Positions 1 through 8,472 of a DNA stretch of 64,000 nt are shown here, one piece after another. A model generated the notes under the pieces. That model searched no databases and had not been told where the DNA came from. It saw nothing but the letters and a program-made list of their open reading frames with translations. Where the stretch lies: positions 24,273-88,272 of the forward strand of contig JAUNNI010000004.1 of assembly GCA_030531555.1 (NCBI GenBank), in the 5' to 3' direction. The first letter of the stretch is position 1; each line of letters opens with the position of its first letter. Source of the DNA: Eubacteriales bacterium (GTDB lineage Bacteria; Bacillota; Clostridia; Lachnospirales; Lachnospiraceae). Made by a program: the position numbers and the translations under genes.

Positions 1-1
1 G

Positions 2-232
2 GAAGAAGGATCCATGTTGATTGGCGAGATTGATAACATTAAGGATTTGAAGATTTGCAGACGCAAGGTGGATCAGTCCATCCATTTTGAACAGTCTGAT
101 AATATTATGCACCATGAAACCGATCATTTTCTTCGCATGATCCGCACTGGCATGGGCATGGAAGAATGTAAAAAAATCAGTCTTGCAACCATGAAAGTAT
201 TGGAAGAAGCAAGAAAACAGTTGGATTATTAA
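2..232 (+). CDS. C-terminal fragment of a Gfo/Idh/MocA-type oxidoreductase (partial)
   Basis: The reading frame is open to the left edge of the window, so only the last 76 or so residues are present; the first ATG at 14 is probably internal. The tail (histidine-glutamate pair, then 'FLRMIRTG', then a helix ending in 'VLEEARKQ') resembles the C-terminal end of NAD(P)-dependent sugar oxidoreductases of the Gfo/Idh/MocA family, where such a segment follows the Rossmann and alpha/beta domains. No catalytic or cofactor-binding residues lie in the visible part, so this assignment rests on a weak pattern only. A 42-base gap separates it from the next gene. Confidence 0.45.
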   Translation, partial: EEGSMLIGEIDNIKDLKICRRKVDQSIHFEQSDNIMHHETDHFLRMIRTGMGMEECKKISLATMKVLEEARKQLDY

Positions 233-274
233 TAAAGATCATTCGAATCGTAACAGATAGAAGGGAGAGAGAAG

Positions 275-1051
275 ATGGCTGGACAGATGGAATTTATGGA
301 AGCAATTCAGGAACTCTTACGAATTGCACAGACCAATGGAAATCAGCTCTCCATGGATGAGATTACAAACTATTTTATGGATATGGAGCTGGATGACAAA
401 AAACTGGATTTCATATGCAAATATTATGAAGCGCAGGGGATTGTCATTTTAAATCGTGTGGAAAAACTGGAGGAGGATTTGATTGAAGAAGAGATCCTAA
501 CCAAGGAAGATCCTCTGGATAATGAGATGGTTGCCATCTATATGAAGGAAGCGAAAAACGCCAAAACTCTTACCGAGGAGCAAATGGAATCCATGGTGGT
601 ACTCATGCTAGATGGGGATGAAATGGCGAAAGAAAGTCTGGTGGAAGCCAATCTTTCTCTGGCCATAGAAACAGCGAAGAACTATAAGGGAAAAGGTATG
701 CTGTTAAGTGATTTGATTCAGGAAGCCAATATTGGTCTGATGATGGCAGTGGCAACTTATGAGCCGGAATCCGATGCCGGAATCCTTGCATATATCCGCG
801 GCATGATGCAGAAGCAGATTGAGGAATCTTTGGAGGAATACAACAGTTCCACCCGCTCTGCCATGAAAATGGCCACAAGAATCAATGAACTCAATGATGT
901 TGCCACAGCATTTGCCAAGGAATATGACAGAGAGGCAAAACCAGAAGAACTGGCAAAGCGCATGGGCATATCGGAAGAAGAGGTTCGTGAGCTGATGAAG
1001 GTATCTTTGGATGCTATTGCCTTTGTGGATGAAAGTAAAATGGGGAATTAA
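275..1051 (+). CDS. Sigma-70-like protein lacking region 4, with degenerate region 2
   Basis: 258 residues, ATG start after a good purine-rich site (aagggaga). The N-terminal 80 residues match the region 1.1 layout of the RpoD encoded at 15823, including the 'YYEAQGI..LN' segment parallel to RpoD 'YFEKQGV..LN'. Region 1.2 and 2.1 follow ('LVEANLSLAIETAKNY', 'DLIQEANIGLMMAV'), but the part that should melt and read the -10 element has lost its aromatic and basic residues: RpoD has '[13 protein letters not shown]', this protein has 'ILAYIRGMMQKQI'. A region 3-like helix-turn ('KPEELAKRMGISEEEV') is kept, then the protein ends, with no region 3.2 or 4. It is three bases from dnaG, so almost certainly co-transcribed with it. 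It may bind core RNA polymerase without recognising promoters; that role is inference. Confidence 0.7.
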   Translation: MAGQMEFMEAIQELLRIAQTNGNQLSMDEITNYFMDMELDDKKLDFICKYYEAQGIVILNRVEKLEEDLIEEEILTKEDPLDNEMVAIYMKEAKNAKTLTEEQMESMVVLMLDGDEMAKESLVEANLSLAIETAKNYKGKGMLLSDLIQEANIGLMMAVATYEPESDAGILAYIRGMMQKQIEESLEEYNSSTRSAMKMATRINELNDVATAFAKEYDREAKPEELAKRMGISEEEVRELMKVSLDAIAFVDESKMGN

Positions 1052-1054
1052 ACT

Positions 1055-2836
1055 ATGCGTTATGCGGAAGAATTGATTGAGGAAGTCAGAGAGAGAAATG
1101 ATATCGTGGATGTCATCTCTTCTTATGTTTCTTTAAAAAAGAAGGGAAGCTCTTACTTTGGACTCTGTCCATTCCATAACGAAAAATCGCCTTCTTTCTC
1201 CGTCAGTAGAGAAAAGCAGATGTATTACTGTTTTGGTTGTGGACAAGGGGGAAATGTTTATACCTTCCTTATGGAATACAATCGACTGTCTTTCGTGGAA
1301 GCCATGCAGGAACTGGCAGACCGTGTTGGGGTGGAACTTCCACAGCAGGAGCAATCCCCACAGGAAAAGCAGGAAGCAGACACGAAAGTTATTTTAAAAG
1401 AAATGAATAAAGCAGCTGCCGTATATTTTCATTGGCAGCTTCTCCACTCTAAACGTGGGGAAAAAGCCTTGGAATATCTGAATAAGCGTGGAATTACCAT
1501 GGAGATGATCAAGCATTTTGGACTTGGATATGCAGATCTTTATCGGGATGATCTTTATCAATATCTTCGAAAGAAAGGTTATACGGATCAACAGATGAAA
1601 GATTCTTCCTTAGTTACCATTGATTCCGTCAAAGGAAGCTATGATAAGTTTTTTAACCGTGTCATGTTCCCAATCATGGACGTTAACCAGAGAGTTGTCG
1701 GCTTTGGTGGTCGTGTTATGGGAGATGGGGAACCGAAGTATCTAAACTCTAAAGAAACGATCCTCTTTGATAAGGGAAGAAATCTTTATGGATTGAATTA
1801 TGCCAGAAGAAGCCGCGAAAAGAATATAATCCTTTGTGAGGGTTATATGGATGTCATTTCTCTTCATATGGCAGGATTTACCAATGCAGTGGCACCACTT
1901 GGAACAGCTTTTACTTCGGGGCAGGCCATGCTTTTAAAACGTTATACGGAGGAAGTGATTCTTTCCTTTGACAGTGATGGAGCCGGGATCAAAGCAGCCC
2001 TTAGAGCCCTTCCAATTCTCAGGGAAGCAGGTCTTCGAGGAAAAGTGGTATCCATGAAACCCTACAAAGACCCGGATGAGCTGATTAAACAAGAAGGAAG
2101 GGAAGCTTTTATCAAGCGCTTAGAGGAAGCGGAATCCGGACGAATGTTTGAACTGGTAGTTCTTCACGGACAGTACAATCAAAATGATCCGGAAAGCCGA
2201 ACCGAATTTATCCGACAGATGGCTCAAAAATTAGCAGGAATTGAAGAAGCGATGGAGAGATCCACCTACATTAACGCAGCGGCCAACCGTTTTATGGTCA
2301 ATGAAAAAGATCTGACTAAATTAGTCAATCGATATGGAATTGGCTACCAGTATGAGAAGGTCAATGAAACTTATAAAAAGGATCCGGAAACCAGAGAGAA
2401 GGCAAAACAGCGAAAAGAAGATATGAAGGTTCAGCCACAAAGACTTCTTTTAACTTGGCTTATTGAACGTCCTTATATCTATGATTCCATCAAAAAATAT
2501 GTGGGTCCAAATGATTTTCTTCTTCCGCTTCATCACAGTGTGGCCATGATGGTTTTCGACCAGTTAGAAAGTGGTCAGGAGATTGTTCCTGCCAGGATCC
2601 TTGATAAGTTTACGGATGCGGAAGAACAGAAAGAAGTGGCAGCTTTGTTTAATGCCCGTCTGAAATACGAGCCGGATGCCGAAAAAGACGACAAAGCATT
2701 GACAGACGTGGTGCGTAAAGTGAAAATGGCCAGCATTGAAGATGAGATGGCAAGAACGGGTGATATCGTTCGTTGGCAGGAGCTGATCACTTTGAAAAAT
2801 AAAATACAGAAACTTCAGATTCATACGAATCTTTAA
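1055..2836 (+). CDS. dnaG: DNA primase DnaG
   Basis: 593 residues, the usual length. It makes the RNA primers for Okazaki fragments at the replication fork. The N-terminal zinc-ribbon is clear (CPFH...CFGCGQGGN, residues about 38-65), followed by the RNA polymerase core and a TOPRIM fold with 'ILCEGYMDVISLH' and the metal-binding 'SFDSDGAG'. A C-terminal helical domain for helicase contact follows. The ATG lies three bases after the sigma-like gene and two genes before rnpB. In many Firmicutes dnaG is directly followed by rpoD; here the true rpoD is 13 kb away and a sigma-like paralogue precedes dnaG instead. Confidence 0.97.
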   Translation: MRYAEELIEEVRERNDIVDVISSYVSLKKKGSSYFGLCPFHNEKSPSFSVSREKQMYYCFGCGQGGNVYTFLMEYNRLSFVEAMQELADRVGVELPQQEQSPQEKQEADTKVILKEMNKAAAVYFHWQLLHSKRGEKALEYLNKRGITMEMIKHFGLGYADLYRDDLYQYLRKKGYTDQQMKDSSLVTIDSVKGSYDKFFNRVMFPIMDVNQRVVGFGGRVMGDGEPKYLNSKETILFDKGRNLYGLNYARRSREKNIILCEGYMDVISLHMAGFTNAVAPLGTAFTSGQAMLLKRYTEEVILSFDSDGAGIKAALRALPILREAGLRGKVVSMKPYKDPDELIKQEGREAFIKRLEEAESGRMFELVVLHGQYNQNDPESRTEFIRQMAQKLAGIEEAMERSTYINAAANRFMVNEKDLTKLVNRYGIGYQYEKVNETYKKDPETREKAKQRKEDMKVQPQRLLLTWLIERPYIYDSIKKYVGPNDFLLPLHHSVAMMVFDQLESGQEIVPARILDKFTDAEEQKEVAALFNARLKYEPDAEKDDKALTDVVRKVKMASIEDEMARTGDIVRWQELITLKNKIQKLQIHTNL

Positions 2837-2849
2837 TTTGGAGAATATT

Positions 2850-3590
2850 ATGGATATATCAAAACGATTAAAAACCGTTGCACATGCAGTGACTCCAGGC
2901 AAACGCATGGCGGATGTGGGGACGGATCATGGGTATGTGCCAATCTATTTGGTAAAAGCAGGAAGATGTCCTGGGGCCATTGCCATGGATATCAATGTCG
3001 GTCCTTTGGAGCGCGCCGTACAGCATATTGAAGAAGAGGGACTTTCTCATATCATTTCCACAAGACTCAGTGATGGAATGAAAGAATTGAAGCAGGGGGA
3101 AGTAGATACCGTTGTCATTGCCGGTATGGGCGGGGACCTTATGTGTCGAATCCTTACTGCAAGGGAGGACCTCATGGAAGACGGTCTGGAATTTGTCCTG
3201 CAGCCTCAGTCGGAATGGTTTAAAGTGAGACATCTTCTTCATGATCATGGATATGCCATCCGCAAAGAATGGTTTTTAAAAGAAGATGGAAAATACTATG
3301 TCATTATGAAGACAGAGCCCGGACAGCAGAAATTTGACGAAGAATGGCAGTATTCTTACGGTGCTTTTCTGGAAGAAGACTGTGTTTCCATTTATCAGGA
3401 ATATTTAGAAAAAGAAAAAAAGAAAAAAGTGGAGATTTCTGCTGGAATTGTCAGCCAGATAAAAAAAGAAGCCTCCCTTATGGAAGACCAGAATACAAAA
3501 AATGAGAATAATTTATTAAAAAGAAAACAGAGAGTGGAAGAGTTAGAAGGAGAAATCGCACAGATTGATGCTCGCCTTCAGGCACTCTAA
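2850..3590 (+). CDS. trmK: tRNA (adenine(22)-N1)-methyltransferase TrmK
   Basis: About 246 residues. The family methylates N1 of A22 in tRNA using S-adenosylmethionine. The SAM-binding start 'MADVGTDHGYVPIYL' and the catalytic-region motif 'VVIAGMGGDLM' are both present, and a charged coiled-coil tail (residues about 190-245) is typical. I place the start at ATG 2850 because GGAG at 2840-2843 sits six bases upstream; an in-frame TTG at 2838 has no ribosome site. It starts just after dnaG, in the usual dnaG-rpoD-trmK neighbourhood, and converges on the minus-strand rnpB about 75 bases away. Confidence 0.93.
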   Translation: MDISKRLKTVAHAVTPGKRMADVGTDHGYVPIYLVKAGRCPGAIAMDINVGPLERAVQHIEEEGLSHIISTRLSDGMKELKQGEVDTVVIAGMGGDLMCRILTAREDLMEDGLEFVLQPQSEWFKVRHLLHDHGYAIRKEWFLKEDGKYYVIMKTEPGQQKFDEEWQYSYGAFLEEDCVSIYQEYLEKEKKKKVEISAGIVSQIKKEASLMEDQNTKNENNLLKRKQRVEELEGEIAQIDARLQAL

Positions 3591-3664
3591 AGTCTGTAAT
3601 CTGCTGGAAATTTTTATCGAAGTCGGAGTCTTCTCCGACGAAGGTAAAATATAAGAAAGGATTA

Positions 3665-4003
3665 AGAGCCGGACGATAAGCCGGGTTATGTCGTGAATGA
3701 TCATCTGTCTGAGCCTGTTGTTGCCAGCAGGCTTAAGCGACCTACCCGAAAACACCCCGGGCAAGGGTACACGTTTTACATTTGGTCTTGCTTCGGATGG
3801 GGTTTACATGGCATCCTCTGTTACCAGAGAATCGGTGAGCTCTTACCTCGCCTTTCCACCCTTACCAGCACAGGCTGGCGGTATATCTCTGTTGCACTTT
3901 CCTTGGAGTCACCTCCACCGGACGTTATCCGGCATCCTGCCCTGCGAAGCCCGGACTTTCCTCTCGTTCTCATAAGAGACTAAGCGATCATTTATCCGAC
4001 TCT
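3665..4003 (-). ncRNA. rnpB: RNase P RNA (bacterial class A)
   Basis: Read on the minus strand, this is the catalytic RNA that matures the 5' ends of tRNAs. The conserved 'GAGGAAAGTCCGGGCT' block (P4/CR-I area) is present about 40 bases in, followed by the P10-P12 part with 'GGAGGTGACTCC', and near the 3' end the matching 'ACATAACCCGGCTTATCG' block. The first eight bases (complement of 3996-4003) pair perfectly, with one G-U, with the last eight (complement of 3665-3672), which forms helix P1 and fixes both ends closely. It lies between two + strand genes. A symmetric hairpin at 3622-3639 lies just beyond its 3' end, but lacks a U-run on either strand. Confidence 0.96.
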
Positions 4004-4014
4004 GAATCTTCCCC

Positions 4015-4043
4015 ATTCTAACAAAGGAAATCTGAAAAGTCAA
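4015..4043 (-). promoter_or_regulatory. Sigma-A-type promoter for rnpB
   Basis: On the minus strand, TTGACT (4038-4043) and TAGAAT (4015-4020) are separated by exactly 17 bases. The predicted transcript start lies within a few bases of the P1 helix of the RNase P RNA. Confidence 0.8.
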
Positions 4044-4144
4044 GGTAAGAAGTTCGTAAGGATTGGAAAAGGAAAATGTGATATTATCTAAATGATTCTT
4101 ACGGGAAAGGTATTTATGCCCGCTACAGAAAGGAATATGTAATT

Positions 4145-4864
4145 ATGGAAAAAAATGCGACAATTTTAGTAGTAGATGATGATAAAGAAATTGCAGATCT
4201 TGTGGAGATCTATCTTGTAAATGATGGGTATCAGGTTATCAAGGCATCTGACGGAAAACAATGCCTGGATCTTCTGGCAGAACATCCAGAGGTTCGTATG
4301 CTCGTTCTTGATATCATGATGCCAGGCATTGATGGTCTTGAAGTATGCAGACGTATCCGCAAGACCAGCAACCTTCCAATTCTTATGCTTTCTGCCAAGG
4401 CAGAGGATATGGATAAGATTGTAGGCTTTGGTACCGGAGCGGATGATTATCTGACAAAACCATTCCATCCATTGGAACTTCTTGCCCGTGTAAAATCCCA
4501 GATGAAACGTTACACAACCTTACCAATGAATGAAGTGGAAAAAGAAACAAAGAGCGATGAGATTACCATTCAGAATCTGACCATCAACAAATCTGCCCAT
4601 GTGGTGAAAAAAGAGGGGAGAGAGATTGCTCTCACACCGATTGAATTCGACATTTTATATCTTCTTGCCTCCAATCGTGACCGGGTTTTCAGCACCGATG
4701 AGATCTTCGAGCGAGTATGGAATGAGAAGGTTTATGAAGTAAATAATACAGTTATGGTACATATTAGACGACTCCGTGAGAAGATTGAGGACAATTCCCG
4801 CAGTCCAAAGATCTTAAAGACAGTTTGGGGGGTAGGTTATAAAATTGAAAGCGAATCGATTTAG
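4145..4864 (+). CDS. OmpR/PhoB-family response regulator (VanR-like)
   Basis: 239 residues. Receiver domain at residues 1-120 with the acidic pocket D11-D13, phospho-acceptor D56 in 'VLDIMMPG' and K105 in 'LTKPFHP'; winged-helix DNA-binding domain at about 140-236 ('LTPIEFDILYLLASN', 'VMVHIRRLREKIE'). The closest general type is VanR. Its stop codon lies inside the start of the sensor kinase gene, so the two are translationally linked. It probably controls the membrane protein and ABC genes that follow, but the target is inferred from position only. Confidence 0.93.
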   Translation: MEKNATILVVDDDKEIADLVEIYLVNDGYQVIKASDGKQCLDLLAEHPEVRMLVLDIMMPGIDGLEVCRRIRKTSNLPILMLSAKAEDMDKIVGFGTGADDYLTKPFHPLELLARVKSQMKRYTTLPMNEVEKETKSDEITIQNLTINKSAHVVKKEGREIALTPIEFDILYLLASNRDRVFSTDEIFERVWNEKVYEVNNTVMVHIRRLREKIEDNSRSPKILKTVWGVGYKIESESI

Positions 4865-5990
4865 GAGTTTTCGATTTAAGATCGTACTCTACATGCTTTT
4901 GAGCGTAGCTGCTACGATCGTGACGGAAACCATTCTCTTTTTTGGAATATATCTTTATGAAATCCAAATGATGACAGGGCGTTATCGTGAAATCTGGGGA
5001 ACGGCCAGCAATGGAAGAATATCCTCCAGCATTCTATCCTTCAACAGCCTGAGTGGAATGGATCTGGCAGTATTGTTAATCTTTTCCATTTTGTTGATGA
5101 TCCTGTATTTTGTTCTTTTTTCCCATGGTTTTGTGGTATATGTTCGCGAGATCATTCAGGGGATTGATAAAATGCAAAACGGAAACTTTTCAGAGGAGAT
5201 TCCGGTCCGTGGAGACGATGAATTTTCCGAGATTGCCTATTCGATCAATGAGATGAGGAAAAATCTCGAGGAAACCATGACGCAGCAAAAAATGGCAGAA
5301 CAGACCAAAGATGAGCTGATCACCAATGTTGCCCATGATTTAAGAACACCGCTCACTTCCATTCTGGGGTATCTGGATCTTCTGATTCAGAAAGATATGC
5401 TGACAGAGGAACAACAGCAGAAGTACCTTGGTATTGTTTCTACCAAGGCCAGACAGCTTGAAACATTGATCAAGGCACTCTTTGATTACACGAGATATGA
5501 CAAAGACAAGGTGCAGATTAAGAAAGATATTCTGGATCTGAACCTTTTTATGCCACAGTTGGTTGATGAATTTTATCCAAGCTTTATGGATAATCATCTG
5601 ACTTGTGAGACACATTTTGCAGAAGGAACACTCAATATTGAGGCGAATGGAGAACTTTTGGCCAGGGCAATTGGCAATCTTATGTCCAATGCCATCAAAT
5701 ATGGGGCCGATGGAAAGTTAGTTGAAGTTTATACTGGCCATCTTTCGGACTACGCTTTTGTGGCAGTAGTTAATTATGGAAGAATTATTCCACCGGAAGA
5801 TTTGGAAAAGATATTTGATAAATTTTATCGTGTGGAGAATTCCAGGTCTTTAAAGACAGGAGGCACTGGCTTAGGTCTTGCCATCGCAAAGAATATTGTT
5901 AATCTGCACAACGGAAATATTTGGGCAATCAGTGGAGAAAATGGAACCAGATTCCAAATTGAGATTCCTCTTGTGATGACAAAATCTTAA
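4845..5990 (+). CDS. Membrane sensor histidine kinase (VanS-like)
   Basis: 381 residues. Two membrane segments (about 12-36 and 74-96) bracket a short outer loop of about 35 residues; a HAMP-like stretch follows. The phospho-acceptor is H164 in 'VAHDLRTPLTSILGYL', with N box 'IGNLMSNAIKYG' and G box 'GGTGLGLAIAKNIV'. The start is a TTG at 4845, supported by a G-rich ribosome site (ggggggtagg) and a 20-base overlap with the regulator; the next ATG would cut into the first membrane helix. The short outer loop suggests that it senses something in or near the membrane, perhaps through a partner protein encoded next to it. Confidence 0.93.
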   Translation: MKANRFRSFRFKIVLYMLLSVAATIVTETILFFGIYLYEIQMMTGRYREIWGTASNGRISSSILSFNSLSGMDLAVLLIFSILLMILYFVLFSHGFVVYVREIIQGIDKMQNGNFSEEIPVRGDDEFSEIAYSINEMRKNLEETMTQQKMAEQTKDELITNVAHDLRTPLTSILGYLDLLIQKDMLTEEQQQKYLGIVSTKARQLETLIKALFDYTRYDKDKVQIKKDILDLNLFMPQLVDEFYPSFMDNHLTCETHFAEGTLNIEANGELLARAIGNLMSNAIKYGADGKLVEVYTGHLSDYAFVAVVNYGRIIPPEDLEKIFDKFYRVENSRSLKTGGTGLGLAIAKNIVNLHNGNIWAISGENGTRFQIEIPLVMTKS

Positions 5991-6010
5991 TGAAAAAGTA
6001 GGAGTAAAAC

Positions 6011-8458
6011 ATGCTTAACGAGTTATTTCGCAGCTATAAAAAAATAATATTTTTCGTGATGCTTTTAGTCAGCGCGATCATTTTCTGGTTTTTCGGCTTG
6101 CGTCGTAACACTGGCAGTTCACAACATGTGGTTGTCTGGGAAAAGCATGAGTTTAAAAATGGAGGCTATGGCTATCATTTTAAGACAGGTGATCTTACAG
6201 GGGATGTGGTTTTTGGTCTCAAAGGTTACATGGTAAAGGACAAAACAATCCCAGTGAAGATGACAGTAAGCTCCAAAGAAGAGTTCTCTGGACTGGTAAA
6301 AATTAGTGTACCGGGAACAAGCTCTGGAGGAGTTGCCTATCAATCTGCCGTCCAATGTCAAAAAACAATTCCGACCCAGCTAATTGTCAACATTCCTCAA
6401 TTGGGCAATGCTTCTTATTTTACTTTCGAACTTCTAGACCAATATGGGAATGTGTTACTATCTGAAATGGAAATTCCTCCTTACTCTCAGTGGATATCCG
6501 AAGAAGAGGATGTGGGAAGTCAGATTTGTCTTGGAATCCTCAGTAGTAATGTACAGGAATTATCTGCTCTTGATCATCTGACTTTAAGCTCTGAAGACGG
6601 TGATGTAACCATACGAACCATTTATTTAGATGAAGATAGTTTTCCGGTGAATGCAGATGATCTGCAGATGCTTTCCGGACTTTTAGTGGATGACTATAAT
6701 ATTACAAGGTTATCCAAGAAACAGCGGGGGGTTCTCCTGGATTGGATAAAAGATGGAGGAACCTTCATGGTGGGTACTGGAAAAAATGCTTTTCGTGTGC
6801 TGGATCGTATGAAAGAAGAACTGGGAGTTTCTGTGGATAGAGTGGAAATGTCACGATTGCATTTTGGAAGCAACACCCAGTTTTCCGGGGAGGTCGGACT
6901 GTACTTGAGTCAGCTTCATTTTGATGAGAATGTGGGATGGCGCATGGTGGACTGGTCTACACCCGCTTCTTATTATGAGAGAAATCTGGGCAATGGTAAG
7001 GTTCAGATGCTCCGCTTTAGTTTTACCGATGAATCATTACATCAGTGGAATCACTATGATAATATGTTGAAATCCCTGATGGAACAGCTTCTCTGTGATG
7101 TTTTTGAAGATAGGATCGACCATGAAAATGGAATTTGGAATATGGAGATGGCTCTCAATGATTTTGTTACTTCCCAGATGCCAAATGCCTTTTATTATGG
7201 TGTGTTTTTCATTGTATACCTTTTCTGTCTTACTTTCCTTGCTTATTTTGTACTCCGAAGAAAGAAGAAAAGAGAATACATATGGCTTGTGATTCCATGT
7301 CTATCCCTCTTTTTCACCTTGGGGATTATTTTGAGATCCAGAGGGAATTCGACAAGCTCCATGATGACTCAGAACTCACTCTCAGCCATACGTATTGTGG
7401 ACAATGAAAGTACGAGAAATGATATCTATTTCCTTTATCAAAATGCGGAAGGGGAGAGCAAAACCTTAGATTTCATTCCTTCCATCGATGAAGTGAAACC
7501 ATTAGATTATGAATACGGACAGGAGCAGATTGATTCTACCCGTGTGCGTAAGATTAAAGAAGATTATACCATCAGTCATACCATGGGAGGCTGTCAGCTT
7601 TCCTTCACGGAAACGACGCCGGGAACCATGCGTATACTTATGATGTCAGAGAATAAATCCATGAATTATGGAGAAAAAACAGATCTTTTTCTTTCGAAAC
7701 TTGTTGGTGATCATACTTCTTTCCAGGGAAGTATCGCCAACCAGTCGGACAAAGAATTTGATAAAATTATGGTAATCCGAGGAAATCAATATTGGTGTGG
7801 TCAGAATCTGAAAGCCAAAAGCAGTGTTAAAATAGCAAAGGATGAAGTCCAATGTTGGCCGCAAGAGGAAGAACAGACCGGCTTGTTGTCTTTAGAAGAG
7901 ACCGATGTGGCCATGCAGGATATGCTGGATTATCTGGAAAATCGTTATCTGAAAAATAACACAGATCTCAGTGACTATATTATCATTGGAATTACTCTAA
8001 AGGATAATTACCAGCTACTTCGTGGTGGGGATCACCTGGGTAATCAGGTTTCGATTTATGTGAATCATGTTTTTTGTCAGGCACCGGAAAAAGCAGAGTG
8101 TCAGGTGAATATTAATCTGAAATATTTAAAAGATAATCAGAGCTATCAAGAGTTACAAGAAAAGCTGGCAGAAGAATTAAATGTTGAGGCAAGGTATCAG
8201 TTTGATTCAAACCAGCTGATTTGGGCCATGGCAAGAAATCAAGACGATTACTCTGGTGAGATTGTTGCTTATAATTACTGGACAGAAAAAAATGACAGTA
8301 TTTTGTCCAAACCGGGAGATGTAATGACCTGCGAAGAGCTGGAGCCATATCTTTCGGAAATGAACGAGATGAAGATTATCTATAAACAAAAAGATATTAT
8401 GCAGTCGAATCGACTGCCAATTTTATCTGTTTGGCTGAAAAAAATTGCTAGAAAGTAG
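6011..8458 (+). CDS. Large membrane-anchored protein of unknown function, linked to an ABC module
   Basis: 815 residues. One N-terminal membrane anchor (about 11-29), a large outer domain (35-385), two membrane segments near 395-415 and 423-440 joined by a very basic loop (RRKKKRE), then a second large outer domain to the end. The region around residues 190-260 ('TIRTIYLDEDSFP', 'LLDWIKDGGTFMVGTG') looks like the glutamine-amidotransferase-like fold found in some outer-facing proteins next to transport or MoxR/BatA genes, but no catalytic Cys-His pair is evident. It starts 20 bases after the kinase and ends 14 bases before the ABC ATPase gene, so one operon is likely. I do not recognise a named family. 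Confidence 0.75.
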   Translation: MLNELFRSYKKIIFFVMLLVSAIIFWFFGLRRNTGSSQHVVVWEKHEFKNGGYGYHFKTGDLTGDVVFGLKGYMVKDKTIPVKMTVSSKEEFSGLVKISVPGTSSGGVAYQSAVQCQKTIPTQLIVNIPQLGNASYFTFELLDQYGNVLLSEMEIPPYSQWISEEEDVGSQICLGILSSNVQELSALDHLTLSSEDGDVTIRTIYLDEDSFPVNADDLQMLSGLLVDDYNITRLSKKQRGVLLDWIKDGGTFMVGTGKNAFRVLDRMKEELGVSVDRVEMSRLHFGSNTQFSGEVGLYLSQLHFDENVGWRMVDWSTPASYYERNLGNGKVQMLRFSFTDESLHQWNHYDNMLKSLMEQLLCDVFEDRIDHENGIWNMEMALNDFVTSQMPNAFYYGVFFIVYLFCLTFLAYFVLRRKKKREYIWLVIPCLSLFFTLGIILRSRGNSTSSMMTQNSLSAIRIVDNESTRNDIYFLYQNAEGESKTLDFIPSIDEVKPLDYEYGQEQIDSTRVRKIKEDYTISHTMGGCQLSFTETTPGTMRILMMSENKSMNYGEKTDLFLSKLVGDHTSFQGSIANQSDKEFDKIMVIRGNQYWCGQNLKAKSSVKIAKDEVQCWPQEEEQTGLLSLEETDVAMQDMLDYLENRYLKNNTDLSDYIIIGITLKDNYQLLRGGDHLGNQVSIYVNHVFCQAPEKAECQVNINLKYLKDNQSYQELQEKLAEELNVEARYQFDSNQLIWAMARNQDDYSGEIVAYNYWTEKNDSILSKPGDVMTCEELEPYLSEMNEMKIIYKQKDIMQSNRLPILSVWLKKIARK

Positions 8459-8472
8459 GATAGGGGGCTTTC

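Noticed and set aside
3622-3639. Terminator for trmK or rnpB
   Set aside because: The stem is good, but no U-run follows on either strand.
3693-3983. Open frames of 92-96 codons on the + strand
   Set aside because: They lie across the RNase P RNA gene on the other strand; the frames are by-products of that conserved RNA.
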